Shown: in pieces, positions 1 to 10,186 of the stretch | How positions within the stretch are numbered: the stretch's first letter is position 1 | Layout: each line of letters begins with the position of its first letter | Origin: Siphonodentalium dalli | Lineage: Eukaryota > Mollusca > Scaphopoda > Gadilida > Siphonodentaliidae | Direction: 5' to 3' | Length of the DNA stretch: 64,000 nucleotides | Assembly: GCA_032622095.1 (NCBI GenBank) | Contig: CP136063.1 | Span: forward strand, 119,680,723-119,744,722 | Position numbers and translations under genes: made by a program | The notes under the pieces: generated by a model | The model's input: the letters and a program-made list of their open reading frames with translations, nothing else | Database searches by the model: none | Told to the model about the DNA's origin: nothing

Positions 1-218
1 TCCATTGGTCCGGTGATTACGGCGTTGTAGACATCGTTTGACGTCCTTGATGGTGTCTGCTGAATATATGGATCCCACGCACGGAAGCTGAAGTAACATA
101 TGTATGCATCTTTCGACAGCTTCGCGGCGAGCTGAGCAATCAGAATCCACGCAGCGACAGCGACATACTTGTTTCTCAAAAGCGTCCAAACTTTGAAGTG
201 AATCGGGGTCTTCATACT
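1..218 (-). CDS. Partial first coding exon of a host protein with an N-terminal signal-anchor-like segment
   Basis: Read on the minus strand, an ATG at 215-213 opens a frame that stays open for 71 codons to the window edge. It begins MKTPIHFKVWTLLRNK, followed by a hydrophobic stretch (about residues 17-31, YVAVAAWILIAQLAA) and then a polar segment rich in aromatic residues. A short basic N-terminus before a single hydrophobic stretch is the usual layout of a type II membrane protein or uncleaved signal anchor, as in Golgi glycosyl- and sulfotransferases; the family itself is not recognised. Upstream of the ATG lies ATTATTTCAG at 220-219, a good splice acceptor, so the exon probably starts at 218. 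Local base composition is more GC-rich and codon-like than the surrounding DNA. The frame continues left of the window. Probably a real gene, but with only 71 codons visible the product cannot be named. Confidence 0.55.
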
Positions 219-240
219 CTGAAATAATAACATGAGGACG
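219..240 (-). other. Putative 3' splice site in front of the edge exon
   Basis: On the minus strand a T-rich run ends in CAG at 221-219, three bases before the ATG (AGTATG). This is what an acceptor placed just before a start codon would look like. No donor or branch point can be confirmed within the window. Confidence 0.4.
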
Positions 241-796
241 AAGTTAGGAAGCGGCTATTGGTCTTCAAGTACCAACTTGAACCTTAGAATTGAGTCCACA
301 ACTGGTGGCGAGAGAGACATTTATATATTAGCTATATATGTTATTCGGCCGCTATAACAGAACGCGGTAGGCATCATAAATAATAAAAGTCGGCCAATAA
401 GTAGAAACGCGGCCAAAAAGCATGCATACGCGGTAACGCAAATTATGCCATACGTGATTGCAACGTTAAAGTGATGTGAAACACCCCGGTAGGATGATCA
501 AAAAGAAATGGAGAGTAATCTTGCTAAAAGTAGTTATATTATACACATATTATATCAAAATTGACATGACACACCGTCATTCTGATATATTAATTCGCCG
601 GTAGTTGCGTCCCGAATTGAGGGTAAATATTTACAATTGAGCATAGTTCAGACGATGTTTTCTATGGAGTGTTACGGTCGATTTGCTTGAGATTTTCGGT
701 GATGTTAGTAGAATGCAACATTCTACCAGTTGACATAGCGCCTGAATACTAATTATCAGTTCCATGTACCCGAATTAGTCCATAATATGTCTTTAA
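241..796. other. Unassigned non-coding stretch (likely intron or 5' flank of the edge gene)
   Basis: AT-rich sequence with no credible ORF and no repeat family recognised elsewhere in the window. Confidence 0.3.
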
Positions 797-824
797 TAGG
801 TGAAGCTCGTCGGTAAGTATCAAT

Positions 825-862
825 TTCTCTCGCTCTCTCACTTCTCCCCTCTCTCTCACTCA

Positions 863-916
<54 letters not shown>

Positions 917-1299
917 AATGAGTCTATTCCTCTCCCTCTTTCTACCACTCGCTCTGTATCCCCCCTCTCTCTATCTCTCTCTCCCCCTCTCTCTCTCCAT
1001 CTCTATCTCTCTTTTTTGTCCTATCTCTCTTCGTCACTCTATATCCCTTCTCTTTACATGTCTCTCTATATTCCCTCTCTCTCTCTCTCTCTTTCTCTCC
1101 CCATCTCTCTCCATCTGTCTCTCTCTCTTTCCCTATCTCTCTTCTCACAATATACCCTCTCTACCCCCTCTCTTTTCATGTCGCTCTATATATCCTCTCT
1201 CACTCACATTCTCTCCCTTACCCTATCTCTCCATCATCATCTCTTTCCCCCTCTCTCTCTCTCTCTCTCTTTCTCTCGCTCTGATTGATTGATTGATTG
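825..1299. repeat. CT-rich low-complexity tract ending in (GATT)n
   Basis: Nearly pure pyrimidine on the plus strand, mainly CT dinucleotides with CCCT and TATCT interruptions, followed by four to five GATT units at 1283-1299. The long frames across it encode only Ser/Leu/Pro runs (or Arg/Glu on the other strand) and are not genes. Confidence 0.95.
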
Positions 1300-1525
1300 G
1301 AAATTTATAAGCGCAAGTTTTGTTTATCAATTGCTATCATTTTTTGTTTTTTTTTGCGTTTTAAAACATTAAACCGGCAAGTAAACTATAATTCGACGCT
1401 CCACATAAACCCGGTTTAGGGAGGGTATTGACCTGAGATGACCTATTGGTCTTTTCTGTACCCCGGTTTAGAATTGTTACACAATAAGTTCAGTGGGTTT
1501 ATTCTAACCTGATATTTGTTATATA

Positions 1526-2271
1526 AACACCTCAAAAAAGAAAGTCCCCCCTAATATATTCGGTAATATTTTACGAGATATTGGATGGATTTTGATGAAA
1601 CTTTACGCAAATGTTTAGTGGTATCTGATACACAACCTGTATGAGGCACCGTCCTGTGAGTTATGTTATGGCCGACTGAGCATGAATTGAATGGAAGAGG
1701 TGTGCTTTTCAATAGTTGCAAAACACTGACGTAGAGTGGAAAGTCACTCCATTGTTCACACAAGTTGTTACCGGCTGTAAATGTGGTTTAAACGTGACAC
1801 TGTGTGTCCATGCATGTCATCCTCGGGATACAATGTCCCTGCTGCATGCCCAGGCCATTCAGTCTAACCACATTCCTTTGGAATGACACCTTGAAGTTTC
1901 ATGCTGTGAGCAACACAGAGTTATTGAAATCAGTCTCTTTGAAGCCAGTTTTAAGTAAACCATGTTTCCAACCATGTATGCCATTGAGGTACCAACAGAT
2001 AATGATGTTCCAAGCCTGTGCGAGAAGTGGAGACCAAGGCACAGCTGAATGTATGTGAACACTCTACCTGTGTTTTTGCAACTTTTGAAAAGTGTCCCTC
2101 TTCCATTCAATTTGTGCTCACCAGCCATATCTCACCTCCCAGCACAGTGATTAGCACACTTGATGTCTTTGGTACCACAAATCATTGATGAAAGTTTATC
2201 AAAATCCATCCAATATCTCATAAAATATTACCGAATATATTAGGGGGGGGGCTTTCTTTTTTTGCGGTGTT
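1526..2271. mobile_element. Foldback-type DNA element with ~210-bp inverted arms and TA flanks
   Basis: The left arm (about 1526-1740) is the reverse complement of the right arm (about 2064-2271) with moderate divergence. Termini read AACACCTCAAAAAAGAAAG on the left and the complementary AACACCGCAAAAAAAGAAAG on the right, each bordered by TA (1524-1525 and 2272-2273). A ~320-bp unpaired middle shows no transposase. This is the architecture of a non-autonomous element with long terminal inverted repeats; the TA duplication would fit a Tc1/mariner-like or related integrase, which is inference. Confidence 0.7.
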
Positions 2272-2517
2272 TAAATAAGCGTGCATTTGTTCGCGTTAAT
2301 CTAGGGTGCGCCAACAACCATGTTAACGGCCTACTTGTGGTCCGTCTGCGTGGCAACTGGTTATTTGTTTATTGCATGCTCATCTCACAGAATATGCCAG
2401 CCACTGAAGACAAGAAAACCATAATAAGAAATGATAACGCCCTCAAGATCATATTATTATGCATAAATATAAATTATAATATAAAATATATTGGTTACAT
2501 GAATGCACCGAATTCCG

Positions 2518-3108
2518 TTAAAGGGGTACTGTACGCCAAATGTTGTTGTTGGTTTCTATAGTCTCCGAGTCGGAGAATAAGGTAACAATGTTTCCATTAT
2601 CTGAAAGTCTGTTGAGTACGAAGTCATGTTACGGATGACAAATTTACCGGAATGCAAAAATACAAATTGTCGTTGTCGAGTAATTTTTGTAAAGTTTTCA
2701 ACCAAATGAATCAAATAAAAGTTATATTATATGCATACTAGTCCCATATAATCATTTAAGTTATTGTATCGTCGCTAGTCAGTGAGTGGCTTGAGTGTTC
2801 TCCCCGTATCATCATAATATTTTAAGCGATCGTGTGTGCGATCGGTTTAACAATCCAGTATCCCTCAATTACTGTTTTTGATTACGGTAATTCGTAATTT
2901 AATTGACGCCATTTTATGGCTCCAGTCATAAATTCAATTTATATCAAATTATTAACTTTTAAATTATTAAATTTTAAGATAGCCTATTAACCTGAGCGTT
3001 TACAGAATACATCTTCGACTCAAATTACTTATGTTTCTATATATTATCGATATTAGATCGTTGTTGTCACCGGAAATTTAATGAAAATGGCGTACAGTAC
3101 CCCTTTAA
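2518..3108. mobile_element. TTAA-flanked MITE (piggyBac- or Kolobok-type target site)
   Basis: TTAA at 2518-2521 is followed by AGGGGTACTGTACGCC, and the exact reverse complement of that sequence ends at 3104 before TTAA at 3105-3108. The 583-bp interior is AT-rich and has no coding potential. TTAA duplications are characteristic of piggyBac and Kolobok transposons; the purine-rich terminus is more like Kolobok/T2-type MITEs. Non-autonomous. Confidence 0.75.
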
Positions 3109-3420
3109 AACAACTAATCCTTAAAATAATTACAAAAAAAACTACGGCTTATTACTGCAGGTTTCTCATTCACCACACCAGAAAGCCTCTAAATGCGGAT
3201 CAAAAATCGGAGGCATTGTGTTCCCGCCATAAAATCTTCAACAGTGGCCCAGCCATTGTTCATACCTAATAAACATCGAAAGCAATTAACGCAGTCATAA
3301 TAGTTACATATTGCAACTATATCAGATATCCAGCGAATACACCCCCACGAAAACCCGAAATATGTTGTCCTGCGAGATATCCAATCGCTATAGCTCATTT
3401 TGACACGGCCAGATTAGCCT

Positions 3421-4130
3421 TCATACAATATGATAAACAATAAAGCTTCTCAAATCATCGGCATAGTCAATAGAACTTTCACGAACTTGGACATCGACAC
3501 TTTCCGATCGCTCTACAAAGAAGCATGCATTGTCAGACCTATCATCGAATAATGTAACTCTGCACCGAGCCCACATCACAAATATCAAAGTATTGTGTTA
3601 GAGAAAATACAAAGAAAAGCAACGAAACTAGTTCGTCAAATAAAAACTCTATGCTACCGAGACCGAATGATAAGACTCAATCTGATGTCTTTAAAATATC
3701 GAAGATTCAGAGGAGATCTAATCGAGGTATATAAACTGTTGAATTGTCATTACAATATCAATGCCTGTGACCTATTAGAAAGAAATTCATCAGGAAGGAC
3801 AAGATGACATAATAAAAAGCTACAGATGCGCACTGTTAACAAGGACATAGAAAGATATTTCTTCACGCAGAGGGTGGTAAATAGCTGGAACTCTCTGCCA
3901 GACTTCACTGTTGAGGCTACAACACCCGATCAATTCAAAATATACATAGACTCATTCTTCTATTATATAAAATACGAGTTCGACGACAAATAATATGTTC
4001 AAGTGACTCACAAGAAAATATCGAATGACGATACATATATTTGTGGACAAACATTGCAAATAATGTTATTGGGACGAAAAATCGCAAGAATTGTTCCGTA
4101 TGATGATGATGATGATGATGGTGATGGTGA
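3421..4130 (+). pseudogene. 3' fragment of a LINE reverse transcriptase with (GAT)n tail
   Basis: Conceptual translation from about 3428 gives the thumb/C-terminal region common to CR1/L2/jockey-group non-LTR retrotransposons: a segment like KASQIIGIVNRTFTNLD, then LEKIQRKATKLVRQIKTL and KYRRFRGDLIEVYKLL, and finally RYFFTQRVVNSWNSLPDF near 3850-3905. In-frame stops near 3550 and 3805 break it. The element starts within the RT (5' truncation is typical of LINEs) and finishes near a GATGATGATGATGATG microsatellite at about 4101-4127, plausibly the element's 3' end. Not functional. Confidence 0.75.
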
Positions 4131-5727
4131 TGATATAATTGATGGAACAAACCATTATTATGATGACCGTGTCGTTATTTGTTTAAAATACGTATCAATT
4201 GACATATACGCACCCGTTCCCTTATTAAAATCAACATATTTCTACCAATGTAGGGGACTTTCGCGAATTCGGGACATCCGCAAATGTAATCTCTGCATAT
4301 AGGGGAACTACAGCAAATTGTCACACCGATCAGCACCTAATTAACGAACTTGTGGCTAACTCGGCTGTCTCCGACTACACTCTTTAAAGATACAGGTGGT
4401 GTTGGCGGTGGGTATACTGTTAAAATATTCACCTCCGTCAAAAACCGCCATAAACAGAAAGAATAGTAAAATATAGATAGACTTTGTTCTTATACCAATC
4501 AGAAATATGGCATAAACAGTATGTTATTGTCAATTGTTTTCCCTTTGTTATGTAAACAAAGGCAAAAAACGTTACGTTTCCTGGCTTTGGTTTAGATCCG
4601 GATATGGTAAACATAAAGAGCGTTATATGTTACTGTTTTTATATCATGTTTGTGTGATTAACCAATAGAATTGCACTGTGTTATGTAAACAGAAGCACAA
4701 CTTCTGTAACACGAGCAGGCTCTTGTTTACGTACACCATCGGACGTCTTGACAACAATATACTATTTACTCGCTGATTATGGTTGGCATATGAACAAAAC
4801 TATTTATATTTTAATATTCCTTCTGTTGATGGCGATTTGAACAATATGAATATTTCTGCAACGAACGCCGCCCGTGCCTTTAAAATACGTATCAATTGAC
4901 ATATACGTATTTTACAAATTATCTTTTTCATTTCTTCTATTTGTAATTGGCATAGCTTATCACAAACCAAAATCAACGACAATAAACGAAATTGAAATTC
5001 CAATTTTTGTCCGGACTCGGGGTCGCACTACAACTTTTAATTCGTCCCAAAACAACCGGCCTCGGGGTCGCACTACCACTTTTAATGCATCCCAAAAAAA
5101 AACATAATCTATAAATAAAACACCCAGCGAACCATAGCTATCTACAATTTGCACATTAGTATACACCCGATGGCGTGACAACAACCGTCGCCTTAGACCC
5201 GGGTTGGCTGGACCGTCAATGTGGGTTTAACCCTTTCGTGATTGAAGCTGCACTGATGCAGCATTAAAGATCATACATGTCACCTATGGGAGACTTGTGT
5301 ATATAAGAAAATGCATTGATACAGGATTTTCGTTAAATTTCAGGAAGGAGGAGGTCAATAAATAATTTACGGACACTGGCGCAATTCTTTTCCGGAATCT
5401 GGGTGACGATTGGATGAGAAATGTGACCTGTACGATGGGCTAAAGGGTGGCAATCCAAGATGGCCGCTGGAAAAATGGTAACACCATCTAACGGTCACAC
5501 CGAGGATCCATATGAAGTTTGGTGATGATCGGATGAGTGATTTACCAGCATTAAGGGTGACGTCCAGTAGTTCCAACTGTCAGTATTCCAAACGTTGGGA
5601 GTTATTTCATATTTTTTAAAAGAAGGTATAAGTGTAAAATCATGAAAAAAGGGGTTTCCCACAATTTGTTGGAGGAAAAACTGTTTTTGTATTTAAAAGT
5701 AGTGGGTGGTGGGTCCCTGATTTTATA
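4131..5727. other. Unassigned stretch with small repeats
   Basis: No gene seen. A 26-bp sequence around AATACGTATCAATTGACATA occurs at 4190-4212 and again at 4880-4905; the second copy continues into ATACGTATTTT, forming a short palindrome (4880-4912). Two ~50-bp direct repeats beginning CTCGGGGTCGCACTAC lie at about 5016-5098. Segment 5420-5560 contains AAGATGGCCGCTGG and GAAGTTTGGTGATGATCGGA, which recur at 18.9, 22.2 and (inverted) 31.5 kb, so it is a dispersed repeat domain. Confidence 0.5.
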
Positions 5728-5758
5728 TATCGTAAATTAGGAACCTACCTCATATCGG
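5728..5758 (+). repeat. Left inverted repeat of the DIRS-like element
   Basis: Contains TCGTAAATTAGGAACCTACC followed by TCATATC and is the reverse complement of 7738-7768. DIRS elements normally carry inverted terminal repeats. Confidence 0.65.
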
Positions 5759-7768
5759 GGGACGTTTTTCCCATTTTATCCACAAATGGCGGGAAATAAC
5801 TTCCGACCAGTGGATTCAACAGTAGAAATTGGGGTACAAAATGTCTTTCAATCAATATCCTTTTTTCAAAGGCGTGAAAAAAACATTTTATTCTCAGACA
5901 AGAAATATAAAATTTTCAAAAACAAAATGTTAAAGGAAGAGTACCGAAACCCAAATTTATGCAGGTTTCTACAGTCCGCTCTTCAACAAATATTCCCGCC
6001 GCAGAGGCAGTTTCTGAGGTGTTGTGTAGACGACATTGCTTATCGGTGGAAATCCCTCCATTTCGAGGAGAGCCAAGCAATAGTATCCGATATAGCATCT
6101 TACCTAAGAAAGCAGGGTCTATGACTATGTGTTTACTTAGACGACTACTAGTGAATAAATATCGGACAAAATTGATATACCAAATAAACCGTTTAATTCA
6201 TATACATTACAATGTCTAGGTTTCATGATAAATTGGGGAAAATCACACTTACTACCGTCTCAAACGATAACTTACCTGGCTACCCAATTTCTACTGGAAA
6301 AGGGTCTAGTGGTTCCGACGGAGGAAAGACTGGAAAGTAGGGAAACTGAAATACAATCACAGTACGGCATTGCACTATCTGCACAAATGCAATTTCCAAT
6401 GCAATTTCCAATGCAAAGTTATACATGAGACCATTACATCTCAATCTATTAAAACAATGGAACCCAACAATGCGTCTCACAACACCTCGGACACCATATA
6501 AGATGGTGGATTCAGCGAGAGAATATCATGCAAGGTCGTCCTCTTATATCCAAGAGGATAACCAAAGTGTTAACAACAGATACATGCTGTTAGGTTATGG
6601 TGCGCATCTCGACAATCTCCCCTTCCATGGTCTCTGGACCTCGGAGGAGAGCAAAATGCACATAAACTTGGAAATGTCGGCCGTCAAATTGACACTACAA
6701 AATTTTGCCCAGATTCTCCAGGGTCATCACGTATGAATAGTATTCATACGTGATGACCCTGGAGAATCTGGGCAAAATTCATTGAATACGGTCAGACAAT
6801 ACTACAGTGTTCCAATATATAAACAAGCAAGAGGGAACTCAGTCGACACAACTCTGTCATATTCTCTTATTCTCTGGGACCTCTGGACATTTTCTCTGTC
6901 AATGAACACATCTCTTCAGACAGCTCACTTGGCGGGATAGAACAATCTTTGGGCCGATACATTGAGCAGATACTGTTTTCTTGGAAACAGAGTGGGAGAT
7001 AGAAGATGGTATAATCCAATAAATTGTTCAGTATTGGGGCACCCCTCTGATGGACCTGTTCGCCACTTTCAAAAACAAGAAAACTCCAGTTTTCAGTTGG
7101 GATCCTCACCCACACGCATACGGGGTGGATGCTCTGACCTTGGACTGGGAGAACATGTTCGCATATGCATGTCCCCCAATAGCATTAATACCCAGAGCTC
7201 TGGCACACATGCAACAATTTCAATGTCAACTAATTATGATAACTCAGTTTTGGCCGAATCAATTATATAGTACCCAGATATGCTCCATCTATTAGTGGAC
7301 ATTCCCATTGACACCAGTGACAGACACTGTTCTATCGCAGAACGGGGTGAAATTTCTACATCCGAATCCGGAACACATAAAGTTGACTGCATGGCTTCTC
7401 TCGACCGAGATTGGCAAGAAAGGTTTTTTTTTCTAGGCATCCAGTAAAAAAGTTTATCCCAGCATGGGATTTGCCAACAGTTTTGAGAATGTTAGAACAA
7501 CATCCTCATGAACCTTTAGAAAAAGCATCACTGAAATATGTCACATGGAAAACTGTTTTTTTCTGACCGCCATCACAACTTTTCGTAGATGCGGAGACTT
7601 GCAATCTTTATGCACAGACCAAGGACCTATGGCTAGAAGACAAAATAGTATAATGTTTATCCGCCATGGTTTGTCAAAACAGGACAGATTCTCATCAAAG
7701 TCCACCCAGAGCTCTGGAATCAGGAATATTCTGAGCGATATGAGGTAGGTTCCTAATTTACGATATAA
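5732..7768 (+). pseudogene. Decayed DIRS-like retrotransposon (RT, RNase H, start of tyrosine recombinase)
   Basis: Fragments across shifting frames match the DIRS order. Around 5940-6150 is the RT core: YLRKQG-type residues, a stop where Trp is expected, then VYLDD, the catalytic box in its DIRS form. At 6211-6345 is LGFMINWGKSHLLPSQTITY. RNase H follows from 6425 (PLHLNLLKQWNPT, then GYGAHLDN, then MHINLEMSAVKLTLQ), continuing after a palindrome as QYINKQEGTQST near 6810. At 7050-7200 DLFATFKNKKTPVFSWDPHP and FAYACPPIALIP are classic for the linker before the recombinase. At 7441-7610 PAWDLPTVLRMLEQHP and TWKTVFF followed by TAITTFRRCGDLQSL is the N-terminal part of a DIRS tyrosine recombinase; the catalytic tyrosine region is absent. 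Several stops and frameshifts; gag is not seen. Inverted repeats at both ends (5732-5758 and 7738-7768) support an element boundary. Confidence 0.8.
6701..6779. repeat. Perfect 39-bp-arm palindrome with 1-nt centre inside the RNase H region
   Basis: Positions 6701-6739 and 6741-6779 are exact reverse complements around G6740; pairing stops at 6700/6780. It sits between the LTLQNFAQILQGHHV segment and the YINKQ segment of RNase H, replacing the short stretch that should contain the catalytic Asp, and therefore destroys the domain. It looks like a snap-back or template-switch duplication. Confidence 0.95.
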
Positions 7769-7770
7769 AA
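7735..7770 (-). repeat. Right inverted repeat of the DIRS-like element
   Basis: GATATGAGGTAGGTTCCTAA and the following TTTACGATATAAAAT pair with 5728-5758. It falls directly after the truncated recombinase region, so the copy is internally or 3' deleted but still bounded by its repeat. Confidence 0.65.
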
Positions 7771-7779
7771 TTTCCCAAT

Positions 7780-8056
7780 TTGATATCAAGTTATAATTTT
7801 ATGAGTAAATTATACCTACCTCATATCCGTGAACCCGTCCCACCTCCCCTTTCAGTGAATTTTTCTTGGCTCCTCGGACGCCAAGTATAAACTGAATTGT
7901 GGGACCGTTACCGGGGTGACGTCATCATTGGGTGATTTAAAAGGTCACACCGGAAACGAAGAAACGATGCGAGTTTTAAATGTTAAAGTGATATATTCTG
8001 AGCGATATGAGGTAGGTATAATTTACTCATAAAATTTTAACTCGATATCAAATTAG
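7780..8056. repeat. Second inverted-repeat pair with ~170-bp spacer
   Basis: 7780-7826 (ATTTGATATCAAGTTATAA then TTTATGAGTAAATTATACCT) is the reverse complement of about 7997-8053. The inner ends share GATATGAGGTAGGT with the DIRS inverted repeats, so this pair looks like a diverged version of the same terminal repeat, perhaps a second truncated DIRS-related insertion or an internal complementary region. Confidence 0.6.
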
Positions 8057-8376
8057 GAATATTTTTCAGTCCTGAGTATGGAGTTTTTGCAGGACCCCCA
8101 CTCCACGCCTGCATGGCTAAAAGTTAACACCCAATGGGTTCTTGAAAACATTTGCAGATCAGTACCGATCCCCCCCCCCCCCACCTCTGCATTTTTTCCA
8201 GGGCAACAGTTTTTGGGACCAATCCCCAAATGAGAGAATAGATAAGCTTAAATAATGAAAAAAATCATATCAGTCAGCATGGTTATTTCCAACACATGTG
8301 GTTCAGCATATTGCAATATATAAAAACTGTGGTATGGTAGTGACCTTATCACAAGCAAGATATATATATCAATATA
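8057..8376. other. Unassigned spacer with a C-run
   Basis: No gene. A run of 13 C occurs at about 8170-8182. Confidence 0.4.
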
Positions 8377-9361
8377 TCAATATTGGGTCCTCTACTTTTT
8401 CTAATTTACACCATACCACTGGCAGATATTTTAAACAGACACTCTGTGCGATACCATATGTACGCTGACGACACTCAAATTTATATAGATTTTCCACGAA
8501 ATGATTCAGCCGGTTATAAAACAGCGAGGTCGAAATTGGAGAACTGTTTCGCGGATGTCAAGGAATGGATGCAATGCAATAAGTTGAAACTAAACGATAA
8601 TAAATCTGAATACATTGTTATTCGTTCCAAATATTCTCTCAGTCTACTTCACGACAATGGGTGCAGTGATTCGGATGGATCTTTCAAAATTCAGCTTGCG
8701 AATAGTCATGTAACATCGTGTTCCTCCTTACGTAACCTATAGGAGCGTACTTTGATAGTACTATGGAAATGGATTCTATGGTCTCGAACTTTTTACGCTC
8801 GAGCTACATGAAGTTGAGAGCCTTGATGCGAGTGAAATGTCATCAAAGCCAAAGTGCGATGAAACATGCCGTTCTATCTCTGATTGTTTCTAAAGTTGAC
8901 ACTTTTAATCCATTATTAACACACCTTACAACGGGAAGTGTCCGGAGGATTGATCTTTTATTGAAAAGCTGCGCTCGTCTCGTTTATAATGTACCAAGAT
9001 ACAGCAGAATAACACATGTCATGAAAGAACTACACATGTTGAAGTTTGAGTACCGTGTCAGATACAGATGTGCCCTAATTGTTTTCAAGTCTATGCACCG
9101 AGATACACCATCTTACATTTCTGAAATGTTTACCAAACACAGCTCAGTTATAATCGAAATGGCCGAAGTGGAGTCCAACTGTCTCATATACCCGATAAAC
9201 TAAATGTGAACTATGGAAAGTGCTCATTCCAAAATGTCTCAGTTTCTATTTGGAACAGCCTACCCGTTGATTTGACTGGCTACAGTTGTATTGCTAAGAA
9301 TGAAATGCTTCTGAGTGAATGATATATACATTATGTCTGTGTAATTTCATCTAAAAAAAAA
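8377..9361 (+). pseudogene. 3' part of a LINE reverse transcriptase, frameshifted, with poly(A)
   Basis: Begins mid-RT at SILGPLLFLIYTIPL, passes through YHMYADDTQIYID (the YADD catalytic box, about 8455-8490) and WMQCNKLKLNDNKSEYIVI, then a one-base frameshift near 8738 moves the reading to IGAYFDSTMEMD. The following frame (8763-9203) gives the thumb and C-terminal region including KSCARLVYNVPRYSRIT and LHMLKFEYRVRYRCALIVFK. After another shift near 9190, FQNVSVSIWNSLP (9225-9275) is the conserved LINE C-terminus. A 10-A run at about 9351-9361 is a likely 3' tail. The YADDTQIY motif and C-terminus resemble L2/CR1/Rex-group LINEs. 5' truncated and inactive. Confidence 0.8.
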
Positions 9362-10156
9362 AGCCTAAGAAACTTCAGCCAAAATCCATTTGACTTGGAT
9401 GTATATATGATATATGATGTTATGATATTGCCTACATTATTCAAATTTGCTGGTCAATGAAATCCAGGTGACATTCAATGGACTCTGGGTATAGTGCTTC
9501 AGGTGTTTCTTATGCATGGGTGTCCATCCTAATTAAAAGAAAATGGTAAGCTTTTGCGATCTCCAGATAAAACGAGGTGTGTGAAGTGTGAGTCCGAGTT
9601 TGCAAATTGAAATTAAGCCGTTTCATAATGAATTTCCGATCGAGTTCTATGCGGACGATCGTATTGTGCTTTTAGTTATGTCAATTCTTTAATAAGTTGG
9701 TCATCAAACGCTTTCGAAGTATGAAATCTCGGTAGATTTCGTTCATATCGATCGCATATGTTCTGAACATAACCCTATGGCGATACGCGGAGTCAGGTTT
9801 CTAGACCAAAGTGTCGATCGCACTGCACGATGGTACCTGATATGTGAATATCTACACTACACAAAAGACCTCGCCAAACTTAGGAAATTATAACAAAAGA
9901 CCGGGCGTGTTATGTTGATATCGTAACAATAGATATGTGCATGAGCGTGATTTACGTTTGTCCATGGACGTTTTACAAGTAACGCTCCTCGCGCGTGCAT
10001 ATATACACAGCTGTACTCACCTTCATATGTCTGATTATAACTAACATATGGGAATATTCCTGAAGTTGGCAGTTGTTCAGAATAATAATGTGAATTATAC
10101 CCAACAATTTCCTTATAATTTCAACAAATGGGACATTGTTATTTTATAACTATTGA
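9362..10156. other. Unassigned spacer between two LINE copies
   Basis: No endonuclease, transposase or host exon could be recognised, and no repeat shared with the rest of the window. Confidence 0.4.
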
Positions 10157-10186
10157 TGTCGACCGATAACCACCGGGTTTCTCGAT

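Noticed and set aside
800-1292. Long frames of 124-162 codons on the plus strand and one on the minus strand
   Set aside because: They lie in the CT-rich tract and encode only Ser/Leu or Arg/Glu runs.
9362-10186. Endonuclease domain upstream of the 834-codon RT
   Set aside because: No NCRG-, ET-, GDFN- or SDH-like blocks in any frame; the element is 5' truncated.
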